Assembly (NCBI GenBank): GCA_947629905.1
Contig: CANRFM010000005.1
Span: forward strand, 43,124 to 107,123
DNA from: an uncultured Clostridia bacterium
GTDB lineage: Bacteria; Bacillota; Clostridia; Oscillospirales; Ruminococcaceae
Length of the DNA stretch: 64,000 bases
Direction of reading: 5' to 3'
Shown: positions 9,729 through 19,105 of the stretch, piece after piece
Numbering within the stretch: position 1 is the first letter of the stretch
Layout: each line of letters starts with the position of its first letter
Made by a program: the position numbers and the translations under genes
Notes under the pieces: model-generated
Seen by the model: the letters and a program-made list of their open reading frames with translations, nothing else
Told to the model about the DNA's origin: nothing
The model's database searches: none

Positions 9729-11961
9729 GATTTGTTCCCTTTCTTGCTTTTTTTGCTTCACGGGCAAGTTTCCGCTGCTGCTTTTCATAGGCAGCACGCT
9801 GTTCCTGCCACGTCACATAGCCCTTGGAAAGACGTTCCGTGGTGCTGTGGTGTCCCGTTCCGTACAGGATCATATCCAGTTCCGCAAACAGCGGCGCATC
9901 CGCAAAGAATTTCGCCGAATCCTCGCCCAATTCACGGACTGTCGTGCTGTCAGGAAGATCCCGCATTTTCCGCATCCGGCAGAACATGGCAGCTGCACAA
10001 GCTTCGGGCTGCATTTTTGTGATGTCTTTCCGGAATTTCTTTTCCCGGATAGACGGCAGCAGCAGATACACGCCGCCTGTCAGCAGCAGCAGTCCGAGCA
10101 GGACAAAGCCCCACTGCATCACGACCTGATTTTCGGCAGTGTCGTCCTCCATATCCATGGAAGCCACTGTCGGTTCAAAACTCATCCACCCGTAGCCCGA
10201 AATATAGACCTCCGGGAAAGCATGGGCATCCCGTTCCTTGATGACGTAATTCGTCTCCCTGCCGCCCCGGTTGCTGGCATCGTACATCTGATTCATGTTG
10301 TAGCCCTGTGCGAACCGTGTCGGCAGCCCGGCACTCCGGCAGAGCAAGGTCATAGCCGTGGCAAATTCATAGCACACGCCCCTGTGTGAAACGGTCAGAA
10401 AGTCCTCGATATTCTCTCCCTCTGCCTTTACATAGTCCGCATCGTAGAGATACCCCTGCTCCGTGAAATAGCGTTCGATGGCAAGTGCCTTGTCAATATC
10501 CGAGTTCAGTCCCTCGGTGATCTCCTCGGCAAGCGCATCAATGGCATCGCTGTGCCAGTCGTCCAGTAACGTCCTGAAATGATACAGGTCGGCATCGATC
10601 GCCTCATCATAGGCAGCATCAAGCAGTTCTTGCCGTTCGGTGTTCCCGGCTTCCTCCGCAATGGCAGAAGCATCGTGCAGCAGCAGCGAGTATTCGTCAT
10701 TGTTCAGCTGCTCCAGTACCGGCAGCACGCTGCTGCTCCGGGCGTAGGTGTCCGGATAGTAGGTCAGCGTTGCAGCCCGGTAATTTGCCTGAAAGGCATT
10801 TGTTGCCGAAATGGTGATATTGGCAGCACCGCTTTGCAGTTCATTTGTCCGTGTCGGTGAAGGAAGCACCCGGAAACCGTACCATGTGTACAGATACAGC
10901 TCATTTTCCCGCTGTTCCGGCAGCGTCTCCCCGGCAAATTCCGTCAGCCCGTATGTCTCCGCAAAGTCCGCATCCTCCGCAGCCGTGTCTAAAATGGCTT
11001 GCAGCAGTGTCTGTGGTTTGTAGGTCATGGGGGCTGTGTATGGCTGATCCGGTTTGTCCCAGCTCTCAAGCACCGACCAGCTGTCGTCCTCGCTGTAGTA
11101 AGTAAATGTCTGCGTCCGCAGGCGGAGCGCTTCCGGCGAATTGGCATAGTACAGCGTTCTTGCGCTGTTGGAGATCGTTCCGGTGTTGTCGGTCGTTTCC
11201 GTGAACATGGAGATGGCACTCATCAGCACATCGGAGATCGTGCTGTATGCCATGGCGTTATCGATAAATTCTCTGTCCGCCGTGATCGCAGGCTTGGGGA
11301 TAATGGCAGCTAAAATGCTGAACGCTGCCACATAGACAGCAACAGACAGACCGCTGTGAAAGCTGCTGATGCGCCGTACTTCCTTGTTTTCCCGGATCTG
11401 CCGGCAGTAGACCATCAGCAGGAAATAGCTTGCGAGCAGGATAATGACAAACAGTGCCGGCATCTGCGCACCTTCCTTGGCATACAGGCTCAAGGGGATG
11501 AGCATGATGAGAAACTGCATCGTCATCCGGTAGCGCACTTTGGCAAAATAATATACCGCACTCGTCAGAAATCCGATCATCAGCAGATAAATGGAAATCG
11601 TATAGATCTGGGAAAAGTCCACAACGCTCTGCGGCGTGAGGAACCAGACACCGAAGCTGATCGGGTAGTTCATCCTGCCCATGGTGATGAGCATATTCAC
11701 CCCGTACAGCCCCGCAAATAAATACACAAGATAACAGATCGAACCCAAAAAGCCCTTTTTCGCAACAAAATCATAGAACCGCATCAGCACAAAGGACACA
11801 AAGACTGCGATGATCGTATACAGCCACGTCCAGTCCTCGTGGTAGTAGTACATACAGGTCATGACCAGAAAGACCGCATAGACCTGCACCGGGTCACCGC
11901 AGAGTTTCCGGAGAAACTGTACAGCGGGGTGCTGTGCGGTTTTTTTCAGCGTATCCCACAT
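9709..11961 (-). CDS. Transglutaminase-like membrane protein (TgpA type)
   Basis: 750 aa. The N-terminal quarter has about six hydrophobic helices, followed by a large extracytoplasmic domain with a transglutaminase/protease core: GVCYEFATAMTLLCRSAG with the catalytic cysteine near residue 528, DAHAFPEVY with the histidine, and WMSFEPT with the acidic residue. A further helix (about 633-652) returns the Lys-rich C-terminal tail to the cytoplasm. MoxR-DUF58-transglutaminase triads are widespread, and members are tied to envelope maturation, but the substrate is unknown. The RBS is GAGGTGG. Confidence 0.9.
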   Translation of the reverse strand: MWDTLKKTAQHPAVQFLRKLCGDPVQVYAVFLVMTCMYYYHEDWTWLYTIIAVFVSFVLMRFYDFVAKKGFLGSICYLVYLFAGLYGVNMLITMGRMNYPISFGVWFLTPQSVVDFSQIYTISIYLLMIGFLTSAVYYFAKVRYRMTMQFLIMLIPLSLYAKEGAQMPALFVIILLASYFLLMVYCRQIRENKEVRRISSFHSGLSVAVYVAAFSILAAIIPKPAITADREFIDNAMAYSTISDVLMSAISMFTETTDNTGTISNSARTLYYANSPEALRLRTQTFTYYSEDDSWSVLESWDKPDQPYTAPMTYKPQTLLQAILDTAAEDADFAETYGLTEFAGETLPEQRENELYLYTWYGFRVLPSPTRTNELQSGAANITISATNAFQANYRAATLTYYPDTYARSSSVLPVLEQLNNDEYSLLLHDASAIAEEAGNTERQELLDAAYDEAIDADLYHFRTLLDDWHSDAIDALAEEITEGLNSDIDKALAIERYFTEQGYLYDADYVKAEGENIEDFLTVSHRGVCYEFATAMTLLCRSAGLPTRFAQGYNMNQMYDASNRGGRETNYVIKERDAHAFPEVYISGYGWMSFEPTVASMDMEDDTAENQVVMQWGFVLLGLLLLTGGVYLLLPSIREKKFRKDITKMQPEACAAAMFCRMRKMRDLPDSTTVRELGEDSAKFFADAPLFAELDMILYGTGHHSTTERLSKGYVTWQEQRAAYEKQQRKLAREAKKARKGTNHELDGN

Positions 11962-11970
11962 ACTGCCACC

Positions 11971-13164
11971 TCATTTCTGCACGGCTGTCATGGAGAAATC
12001 CTCCGAGAGCAGCCAGAGTGCATCTGCCGTCAGTGCTTGGGTGTCCGAACCGGACGGACAGACACAGCACACATAGCCCGCATTCCGCAGCGAAACAAGC
12101 CTTGCGGAGAGCAGTTCATCCGGGCGGCTGGTATACACCAGAAATGCCCCAGCCCGTTCCTGATCGGCAGAAAGGTCAATGCGGTTGCCGTCATTCCGGA
12201 AATCCGCTGCCGCCAGTTCCACCGCTGCCATGCGCACGGCATCTTCACTTTCGAGGTAAAGACAGTGCCATACACCGTCCGCCGCATACCGCAGCGAACA
12301 GACAATGCCCTGCCTTACCAGCAGCAGCAAGAAGCCCAGCGCCCCCTCGATCAGGGTCTGCCGCTTGCGCAGCAGTTCCGCCGTCACTTCCGGCTGCAAA
12401 TCCAGTACCACGGTCGGACGCACGGTCGCAGCTGCTTCGTCCATGCGCACCATGAGCTTGCCACGCTTGGCAGAGAGCTTGTAATTGATGCGTTTCAGGT
12501 TATCCCCCGGCACATAGTCCCGGTGGATATAGCCCGGCATGGTCTGTGAGGAAAAGGCAGCGGCGCTTTCCTCTTCTTCATCGTCCTGTGTCAGCACCAC
12601 ATCGCTGACGGTGTGCAGCATTTTCGCCGCACCCGAAAGAGACGGGATCGCCGGGATCACACCGACCTTGAGCGTTTCCGCATTGTTTTTCACCGCAAAG
12701 CTGAACAGCCCCAGATAATCCGATACCCGCAGATTTTCCAGAAAGATCAGCCCGCACCCGGCATATTCTGCCGTCATGCCGGATTCGATGACAAGCGGTT
12801 CGGCAGGTGTCATGGCGCACTGCACTATGCGCCCATCCTCCGGGGTGAAATTGGCATCCTGCCCGATCTGACAGCGCAGGAACGGTACGGGCAGCTTGCC
12901 GGTCGCTGTGATCTGGGTTTTCACGGCAAAGTGCCGTCCCTTGGCAAGGCAGGACGGCGATTCCAAAGAAACCGTAATGTGCCGGCTTGCATACCATGAT
13001 AGCAGTGCCGAGATCAGCGGCGCAAGGAGCAGAAAAGCGCAGATGACCACCCCGATGTCCGCATCGAGATAAAATGTAAATACATATGCCATGCCTGCCA
13101 TAGCAGATAGTCCGAACACAAGTTTCAGCCTGTCTGCTACCACGGCAAACCGTGAACGTTTCAT
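11971..13164 (-). CDS. DUF58 membrane-associated protein
   Basis: 397 aa. Two N-terminal helices (about 15-55) are followed by a beta-rich region and then the DUF58 core signature, GYIHRDYVPGDNLKRINYKL followed by SAKRGKLMVRMDE. DUF58 proteins resemble von Willebrand A-domain proteins and partner with MoxR ATPases. The gene begins five bases after moxR and ends nine bases before the transglutaminase gene, forming the standard triad. The C-terminal third, after the last DUF58 block, looks VWA-like but lacks a complete MIDAS motif. Confidence 0.9.
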   Translation of the reverse strand: MKRSRFAVVADRLKLVFGLSAMAGMAYVFTFYLDADIGVVICAFLLLAPLISALLSWYASRHITVSLESPSCLAKGRHFAVKTQITATGKLPVPFLRCQIGQDANFTPEDGRIVQCAMTPAEPLVIESGMTAEYAGCGLIFLENLRVSDYLGLFSFAVKNNAETLKVGVIPAIPSLSGAAKMLHTVSDVVLTQDDEEEESAAAFSSQTMPGYIHRDYVPGDNLKRINYKLSAKRGKLMVRMDEAAATVRPTVVLDLQPEVTAELLRKRQTLIEGALGFLLLLVRQGIVCSLRYAADGVWHCLYLESEDAVRMAAVELAAADFRNDGNRIDLSADQERAGAFLVYTSRPDELLSARLVSLRNAGYVCCVCPSGSDTQALTADALWLLSEDFSMTAVQK

Positions 13165-13168
13165 GACA

Positions 13169-14104
13169 TCACGCTCCGGCAGGGACAGGCAGACTGTCTA
13201 AAAGCTGCTTGACCAGTGCTTCCGGGCTGCCAAGCTGGTTGCGCCCCTTCGGGGAGAGCAAAATTCTGTGCGCCAGTACCGGCACGGCAAGGGCTTTCAC
13301 ATCGTCCGGTGTGACGAAATTCCGCCCGTGTACGAATGCCGAAGCCCGCACTGCCTTGAAGCAGGCGATGCTTCCTCTCGGGCTGACACCCAAGGCTGCC
13401 ATGTCGCTTTCCCGTGTCGCATGGACGAGGGCGATGATGTAATTACGCACCCCCTCCGAAACCTGCACGTCATTCACCTGTGCCTGAAGCTGTTCCACCT
13501 CTGCCGTGGAAATGACCGGTTCGGAAATATTGTTGATCGGGTTGCCCTCTCCGTTTCTGTCTAAGATCGCAAGCTCTTCCTGCAAAGTCGGGTAGCCCAT
13601 GGAGATCTTCATGAAGAACCGGTCCATCTGTGCTTCCGGCAGGTGATATGTACCGTAAGTCTCCACCGGATTCTGTGTCGCAATGACCATGAAAGGACTC
13701 GGCAGAATATGGGTCTGCCCGTCCAGTGAGATCTGGTGTTCTTCCATGATCTCCAGCAAGGCGGATTGTACTTTCGGGGAAGCACGGTTGATCTCGTCGG
13801 CTAACAGAAAATTACAGATCGCCGCACCCGGACGGTATTCGAGAGAACCGTCTTTCTGATTGACGACCGAATAGCCCGTAATATCGGACGGCATGATGTC
13901 CGGTGTAAGCTGTATCCGGTGAAACTCTCCGCCCACCGAACGGGAAAGCGCAGCTGCCAGCTGTGTTTTCCCCACGCCCGGCACATCCTCAAGCAGCACG
14001 TGCCCGTTGCAGAGCATGGCAATGACTGCCTGTAAGATCGTCTCATCCTTGCCGACAATGACTTTCCCGGCACTTTGCAGAATATTCTGAACATCCTTTT
14101 GCAT
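13169..14104 (-). CDS. MoxR-family AAA+ ATPase
   Basis: 311 aa from MQKDVQNILQSAG, set by AAGGAGG; the longer frame lacks a ribosome site. Walker A is EDVPGVGKT (about 43-51), Walker B LLADEINRA, then the MEEHQISLDG pre-sensor insert and sensor 1 FMVIATQNPVETYGTY. MoxR ATPases act as chaperones for the DUF58/VWA partner encoded next. It heads the six-gene minus-strand run and is preceded by an extended -10 promoter. Confidence 0.95.
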   Translation of the reverse strand: MQKDVQNILQSAGKVIVGKDETILQAVIAMLCNGHVLLEDVPGVGKTQLAAALSRSVGGEFHRIQLTPDIMPSDITGYSVVNQKDGSLEYRPGAAICNFLLADEINRASPKVQSALLEIMEEHQISLDGQTHILPSPFMVIATQNPVETYGTYHLPEAQMDRFFMKISMGYPTLQEELAILDRNGEGNPINNISEPVISTAEVEQLQAQVNDVQVSEGVRNYIIALVHATRESDMAALGVSPRGSIACFKAVRASAFVHGRNFVTPDDVKALAVPVLAHRILLSPKGRNQLGSPEALVKQLLDSLPVPAGA

Positions 14105-14147
14105 CGCTGTTCCTCCTTGCAAGGGCAAAATGCCCTGAATTGTCCTT

Positions 14148-14156
14148 ATTTTACCA
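14148..14156 (-). promoter_or_regulatory. Probable moxR promoter (extended -10)
   Basis: TGG-TAAAAT read on the minus strand, 43 bases before the moxR start. No good -35 is visible at the right distance, so recognition would rely on the extended -10. Confidence 0.45.
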
Positions 14157-14200
14157 CAATCATGTGATAATTCTGTGAAATCTGCATGAAAGCAGTTATG

Positions 14201-14233
14201 GAAAAGAGGAAGAAGGCTGCTTCTTCCCTTTTC
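14201..14233. terminator. Terminator hairpin after the TPM lipoprotein gene
   Basis: GAAAAG-A-GGAAGAAG pairs with CTTCTTCC-CTTTTC around a GCTG loop: 14 base pairs with one bulge. It starts five bases past the stop of the minus-strand gene, and separates this operon from moxR. Confidence 0.6.
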
Positions 14234-14237
14234 TGTC

Positions 14238-15275
14238 CTATTTCAGCCCCTCTAAAAATACATCTGCTGCCGCATAGGCATCCTGTTCTGCCAGTGCCGC
14301 CTGTACAGCCGCAGTCAGTTCCGCCGGGACACTGCCGGCAATGACACTTTGTTTCCCCGGTACATCGATCAGCAGAAAGCCCTCTGCTTCCGTCTGCACC
14401 CGTAACTGTTCCGCATAGGCAGACAGCGGCTCCGCTTCGGTCGGGGCAGGTGCTGTCTCCGTGGGCTGCGTTTCACCCTCTGTGGGCTGCGTTTCACCCT
14501 CTGTGGGCTGTGTTTCCGTGGGTCGTGTTTCTGTTTCTGAGGGCTGCGGCTCTGTCGCTGCGGGCTGCGTTTCCGCTTCGGCAGGGGCAGGAATGCTTGC
14601 CGCAAAATACACGCAATACTTTTTCGGCAGTGCATCTGCCTTGGTGGTCAGTGCCTGTACCTGTTCCGGGGAAAGCGTTCCGCTGCGTTCCAGAATCCGA
14701 TCCGGAATGCGTTCGCCGAGCGGCAAAAAAATTTCCAGTGCATCGGCATAGCGCCCCTCCACCAGTGCCGGGCTTGCCTGTGCAATGGCAAGTGAAACTG
14801 CCGCATCATCCACATATGAGGACACAACGCCCTCCCGGTAAATGCAGTCCTGTCCGGTATCATTGTTGATGAGCACCAGAAAGCCGCTTGTACCCGTTCC
14901 CCAGAGTGTCTGATAATACGTCTGTGCGAATGCCTCCGGGCTGCTGCCGTTCAAGTCGTCCGTCAGTACCACCGTTGTGCAGAGCAGTCTTGTTTCCGCA
15001 AGCCACCCGAGGTAGTTGTTGTAGGTCTTTACCGTCTCCCCGTCCAGTACGCCGCACTCGTCAAACACATACGTATCCCCGGCTTTCCGCAGGGATGCGG
15101 CACGTGCGGCAATATCCCGCACGGGTGCAGGCTCCGTTTCCGTGGGAGCTTCCGTTTCTCCGGCAGTCTCTGCCGCTGTTTCAGGCTGTGTTTCCTCCGG
15201 AACAGAAGAACTGTCCGTTTTGCTGCACCCCGTCAGGCACAGCAGCGCAAGGCACAGCAGGAGCAGTTTTCGCAT
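14238..15275 (-). CDS. TPM-domain lipoprotein with Glu-Thr-Pro linker
   Basis: 345 aa from MRKLLLLCLALLCLTGC; the lipobox LTGC puts the lipid on C17. Residues about 50-200 form a TPM/YgcG-like domain (VFDECGVLDGETVKTYNNYL, then TVVLTDDLNG). A low-complexity linker follows, with the unit TEGETQPTEGETQPTE, and a second short folded region at the C-terminus (LSAYAEQLRVQTEAEGFLL). TPM domains act in protein quality control or as phosphatase-like folds, mostly at membranes. The gene starts one base after the LCP gene stop, so they are tightly coupled. The exact role is unknown. Confidence 0.75.
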   Translation of the reverse strand: MRKLLLLCLALLCLTGCSKTDSSSVPEETQPETAAETAGETEAPTETEPAPVRDIAARAASLRKAGDTYVFDECGVLDGETVKTYNNYLGWLAETRLLCTTVVLTDDLNGSSPEAFAQTYYQTLWGTGTSGFLVLINNDTGQDCIYREGVVSSYVDDAAVSLAIAQASPALVEGRYADALEIFLPLGERIPDRILERSGTLSPEQVQALTTKADALPKKYCVYFAASIPAPAEAETQPAATEPQPSETETRPTETQPTEGETQPTEGETQPTETAPAPTEAEPLSAYAEQLRVQTEAEGFLLIDVPGKQSVIAGSVPAELTAAVQAALAEQDAYAAADVFLEGLK

Positions 15276-15276
15276 A

Positions 15277-16629
15277 TCATTCCCCCACCGATTTCGTATA
15301 GGCATAGGCACTCTGTTTCAGAATGTCCTGATTCGCTTCAAAATTGACCTGCAGTGCCTGCTGCCCGTCCGGCATGGTGATACCCGACCAAGTCCCGTCC
15401 GCCGGAATTTGCTGCTGCTGCAAATCATATCCGACCAGAAGCGGCGCACGCAGCGAAAGCACGTACAGTTCCGCCGTGCTCATATTCGTTGACAGGTGCG
15501 GCATGGCAGAACCGACCAGTTCCGGAATGGCTGCGGCGGCGTTGGTCTTTGCCTTTTCAAGGAGTTTTTCCATGACCTCACGCTGCCGGGAAGTGCGCTC
15601 AAAATCCGCATTCCCCACATACCGTATCCGTGCATAGGCAAGCGCCTGCTTGCCGTTGAGCTTATATGTTCCCTCTCCGTTCAGGAAATCCGCCATCGGG
15701 TCGTCCCCCATCAGGGCATTGACTTCACTCTGCAAAATGACATTGACCGCCTGTGCTTCAGAATCTGAGAGAGTCAGTTCCACCCCCCCGAACGCATCAA
15801 TTACCCCCGCAAATCCCGCAAAGCTCACGCACAGATAATCATCAATGCGCACATTAAAATTCTGCTCGACCGTATCGAGCAGCAGATCTGCACCGCCGAG
15901 CGAATAAGCGGCATTCAGCTTGTTCATGCCATGCCCGGGAATGTTCACATAGCTGTCCCGCATCAGGGAGCTCAGGTATAACTCCTGCGTGTGGTCATTG
16001 ATCGTCAGTAAGATCATCGAATCCGACCGCCCCCGCTCCTGCGTCAGGTCACGGGAATCTGTTCCGATCAGCAGAATGCTCCGGGTATTGCTCCCCGTTC
16101 CGATCTGCCCGGAAAAAATGCTCCGGCTGCCGGAAGGTACTTTTTCGAGACGTGAGATCAGCAGCAGTGCGATCACGGAATACAGTACAAACACAATGAC
16201 AAACAGGCTGAGAATGCCTTTCAGGATGCGCCCGAGACAGCTGCTCCGGCGCTTTCTCCGGCGGGGAGGGGGGGCAGCAGTATACTGTCTGCTGCCATGT
16301 CCGGAGGCTGTACGCCTTTTCCGGGGTGCAGGGGCAGCGGTATAGTCCCCATAGCCGGGCGTATCGTCGTAGCTGTAGTCATCTTCGTATTCCATCGGGG
16401 GAATGGGTATTTCAGCCGTATCGCTTGCGTAGGGGTGACGGCTGTCCTGTTTGCGCACGGGGGGAGCAGAAGTGTTCCGGTTCTTTGGCTTGCGTGCAGC
16501 AGGCCGCCCCTGTTCCGCACGGGCAGGCTTTTTCTGTGCTGCACGGTGCAGTTCACCCGGTTTTTCCGGGGGCTTCGGCGGTTTTTTCGGCTTCGGCAGA
16601 TCAGAGCCGTTTCCCCGCTGTTCGTCCAT
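15277..16629 (-). CDS. LytR-CpsA-Psr (LCP) family cell-wall ligase
   Basis: 450 aa. A long basic, Pro-rich cytosolic N-terminus (1-130) precedes one transmembrane helix (about 136-158) and the extracytoplasmic LCP domain: LLIGTDSRDLTQERGRSDSM (about 186-205), LSSLMRDSYVNIPGHGMNKL, then ALAYARIRY and RTSRQREVMEKL near the end. The conserved Arg and Asp residues that bind the polyprenyl pyrophosphate head are present. LCP enzymes attach teichoic acids or polysaccharides to peptidoglycan. AGGGAG precedes the start. Confidence 0.93.
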   Translation of the reverse strand: MDEQRGNGSDLPKPKKPPKPPEKPGELHRAAQKKPARAEQGRPAARKPKNRNTSAPPVRKQDSRHPYASDTAEIPIPPMEYEDDYSYDDTPGYGDYTAAPAPRKRRTASGHGSRQYTAAPPPRRRKRRSSCLGRILKGILSLFVIVFVLYSVIALLLISRLEKVPSGSRSIFSGQIGTGSNTRSILLIGTDSRDLTQERGRSDSMILLTINDHTQELYLSSLMRDSYVNIPGHGMNKLNAAYSLGGADLLLDTVEQNFNVRIDDYLCVSFAGFAGVIDAFGGVELTLSDSEAQAVNVILQSEVNALMGDDPMADFLNGEGTYKLNGKQALAYARIRYVGNADFERTSRQREVMEKLLEKAKTNAAAAIPELVGSAMPHLSTNMSTAELYVLSLRAPLLVGYDLQQQQIPADGTWSGITMPDGQQALQVNFEANQDILKQSAYAYTKSVGE

Positions 16630-16656
16630 CGTTCAGACTCCCTTCTGTATGTGTAT

Positions 16657-19095
16657 TCAATAGGTGCGCCGGATATTCACGGCGATCAGTGTAATGAGCG
16701 ATGCAGCAAGCTGTACAAGAAGCAGCCGGGCGGGCGAAATGCCCACATTCAGCAGCCCTTCGAGCAAAACAAGCCCCAGCCCCAGTAAGATCGCAGCCGC
16801 CTGAATGAATATGCCGTACACCGCCGCATGGCGGATGACTTTTGCACCGATGATCAGCTGCGCCACCCCGGAAAAGCTGCCGGAGCAAGCCATGGAAGCG
16901 CTCATCTCCCGGACCGGAGCGGTTTCTGCTTCGTAGGCTTCATGGAGTTTGGCAGGGATGATCTTCAGGATACTTTGCGGCACTTCAAGCAGGGAGGAAA
17001 GCCCTGCCAGTGTCAGCATCGGGTCAACGCTCCGCAGGATCAGGCAAATATTATGCCTTGCCGCCTGTTTCGCCCAGAATTTTACATTCCTGTCTGCCTT
17101 CAGCTGCACCAGAAACATCGCCGACAGACTGCCTGAAACAGACAGGTACACGGCTTCCTGATTGACACCGACCATTTCGGCTTCCCTCGCACGGGAGGGA
17201 AGTCCCTCAATGCTGTGGGATTCCATCAGTTCCCGGTTGCCAAGCAGGACACGCTGATTGTCGATCCAGCCGCACAGTCCCATAGAATCTTCATAGACAT
17301 AATTTTCCACACGGGAGAGTTTATATTCCTTGCCCTGCAATGCCTCATCGAAAGCCTTTCCGAACACGCTCGAAGCGCACCGGGCAAGGCTTGCGGCAGT
17401 GAGCAGGGTTCTTTCCGGCTTGATATTGGCATAAATTTTCACACCGGCAAGCGTGACAGAACCATCCGGAAAGAGGGATTCCGCATCCACCAAAAGTGCA
17501 TTGGTGTCATAGAAATCATCCACGCTCTGATAGCCAAGCATCAGTGCGCCGTTCTTTGTCATCTGCCGGGTCGCTTTCAGCAGCGGCAGATTGACCACGA
17601 ACGTGATCGCAGCGGCACTGCTTGCCGCCGTGAACATCGAAAACAGCCGCAGACCATATACGATCGTATCAGCCCGCAGCACCGTCAGTGCCACGGCTGC
17701 CGCAATGGAAAACAAAGTCGCAAGCGGTGCGGCATAGCGGCAGAAATGGTCTGCCATGTCTGCTGAATAGGTATACTTCCGGAAATCGATCAAAGAATCC
17801 GTCCGGCGCATCGTCGCCATGATCGGGAAATCCCCCAGCACGCCCCTTGCCAGCGCATCGGCACGCTGTTCATCCTCAATAATGCTCAGACCGCTGCACG
17901 TGGTGCGGCTTGCGGCAAGTCGGAGATTCGTCTCCTCCCGGCGGATGATGAGCAGCTTGCCAGCTGTGTGCAAAAACAGTGCCAGCACCGTGCATGGCAG
18001 ATAGTAGGGCAGCGTTTCTTTTCCGCCGACAGCCATTATGAAATTACCAATATCTGCCGCAAAGCACCCGACCAGTGCCACAGCCCCCAAGCTGTCCGTA
18101 TCTGCCCGGAAACGAAACAGCCGGGAAAAGCCATTTTTCAGAACAGGCGCACAGGCAACGGCTGCTGCTATCGTCAGCAAGCATTCGATCACTGCCCGCA
18201 TTACGGGGTGCATCTGCATGACCCAATTGAATTGAAAATGTCCGCCGATCACAAACAGACCGCTGACAAGCAGCACCAAAAACAGTGCCCCTGTCCGGAA
18301 ATTGATCGCACCACGCAGCTCCGCAATGTCATGCCGGATGTCGGATACATTGTCCAGATCCATGCTGTTGGTGATCTCCTGCCGGCGGCGGGTCTCGGCT
18401 TCGGCTTCCTCTCTCGTGCGGCGGATGTCCACATCGATGGAATCCGCACCCACGGCATTACCGGCGCTGAGGTCAATGCTGGTCTTGGCTGCTCTTGGGG
18501 CAGGAGGAACCTCGACCGGTTCTACCGGCGGAACGGGTGTCGTCTGCGATACCGTCACGACATCCCGCAGATCCAGATGAATGGTCTCCGTTCCGGCAGC
18601 CGTCAGATCGGGCATCTGCCGGTTTTTCCGGCGGCTTCTTGCCTTGCGTGCGCCGTGGATCTGGGTATAGAGATACTCTCCCTCCGGGCGCTCCTTTTCG
18701 TAGGTATAGTCCTTTTCCTTGCGGGCAGAGCGCTTTTTGCGCTTCTTGTCCTTGGCGATCTCCCGTGCCCGTGTGGAATCGCTCATGCGCCGGATCTTCG
18801 GCGTATCCGCAGAAAAAACAGGCGGTTTCTCCGGTTCGGGCTCGACAAAGCGCTGCCCGCCGGACGAACCGTTGACACGCATCGGCATTGGCTCGGCTTC
18901 GGCAGCATCCGATTCTAAAAAGGAAATTTTCGTGCGTCCCGTTCCTGCCGGCGGACGGCGCAGCAGGGGCGGTTCGGCGGTCTCCTCTTCCGGGGCGGGC
19001 GGAGGGGACACCGGTTTGACCGGGGGTGTTTTCTTTTCGGACTGGGGAGCGTATTCGTCAAGGATCTCCTCCAGTGTCAGATCTTGTTTCTCCAT
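16657..19095 (-). CDS. Degenerate P-type ATPase-like membrane protein
   Basis: 812 aa. Residues 1-255 are charged and Pro-rich, probably cytosolic, with basic clusters. At least seven hydrophobic segments follow. The C-terminal half resembles metal P-type ATPases: the nucleotide-binding domain shows QRVLLGNRELMESHSI (about residue 618), and a long cytoplasmic loop sits between helix pairs. However the phosphorylation motif DKTGT is replaced by VDAESLFPDG (about 535), and TGDN/GDGxND motifs are absent (LRSVDPMLTLAG lies where TGDN should be). It therefore probably does not pump. It lies between rlmB and an LCP cell-wall gene. Function unknown; a sensor or scaffold role is only inference. Confidence 0.7.
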   Translation of the reverse strand: MEKQDLTLEEILDEYAPQSEKKTPPVKPVSPPPAPEEETAEPPLLRRPPAGTGRTKISFLESDAAEAEPMPMRVNGSSGGQRFVEPEPEKPPVFSADTPKIRRMSDSTRAREIAKDKKRKKRSARKEKDYTYEKERPEGEYLYTQIHGARKARSRRKNRQMPDLTAAGTETIHLDLRDVVTVSQTTPVPPVEPVEVPPAPRAAKTSIDLSAGNAVGADSIDVDIRRTREEAEAETRRRQEITNSMDLDNVSDIRHDIAELRGAINFRTGALFLVLLVSGLFVIGGHFQFNWVMQMHPVMRAVIECLLTIAAAVACAPVLKNGFSRLFRFRADTDSLGAVALVGCFAADIGNFIMAVGGKETLPYYLPCTVLALFLHTAGKLLIIRREETNLRLAASRTTCSGLSIIEDEQRADALARGVLGDFPIMATMRRTDSLIDFRKYTYSADMADHFCRYAAPLATLFSIAAAVALTVLRADTIVYGLRLFSMFTAASSAAAITFVVNLPLLKATRQMTKNGALMLGYQSVDDFYDTNALLVDAESLFPDGSVTLAGVKIYANIKPERTLLTAASLARCASSVFGKAFDEALQGKEYKLSRVENYVYEDSMGLCGWIDNQRVLLGNRELMESHSIEGLPSRAREAEMVGVNQEAVYLSVSGSLSAMFLVQLKADRNVKFWAKQAARHNICLILRSVDPMLTLAGLSSLLEVPQSILKIIPAKLHEAYEAETAPVREMSASMACSGSFSGVAQLIIGAKVIRHAAVYGIFIQAAAILLGLGLVLLEGLLNVGISPARLLLVQLAASLITLIAVNIRRTY

Positions 19096-19105
19096 CTATG
19101 TAAAC

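Noticed and set aside
11839..12549. 236-residue plus-strand ORF
   Set aside because: Shadow of the DUF58 and transglutaminase genes on the other strand.
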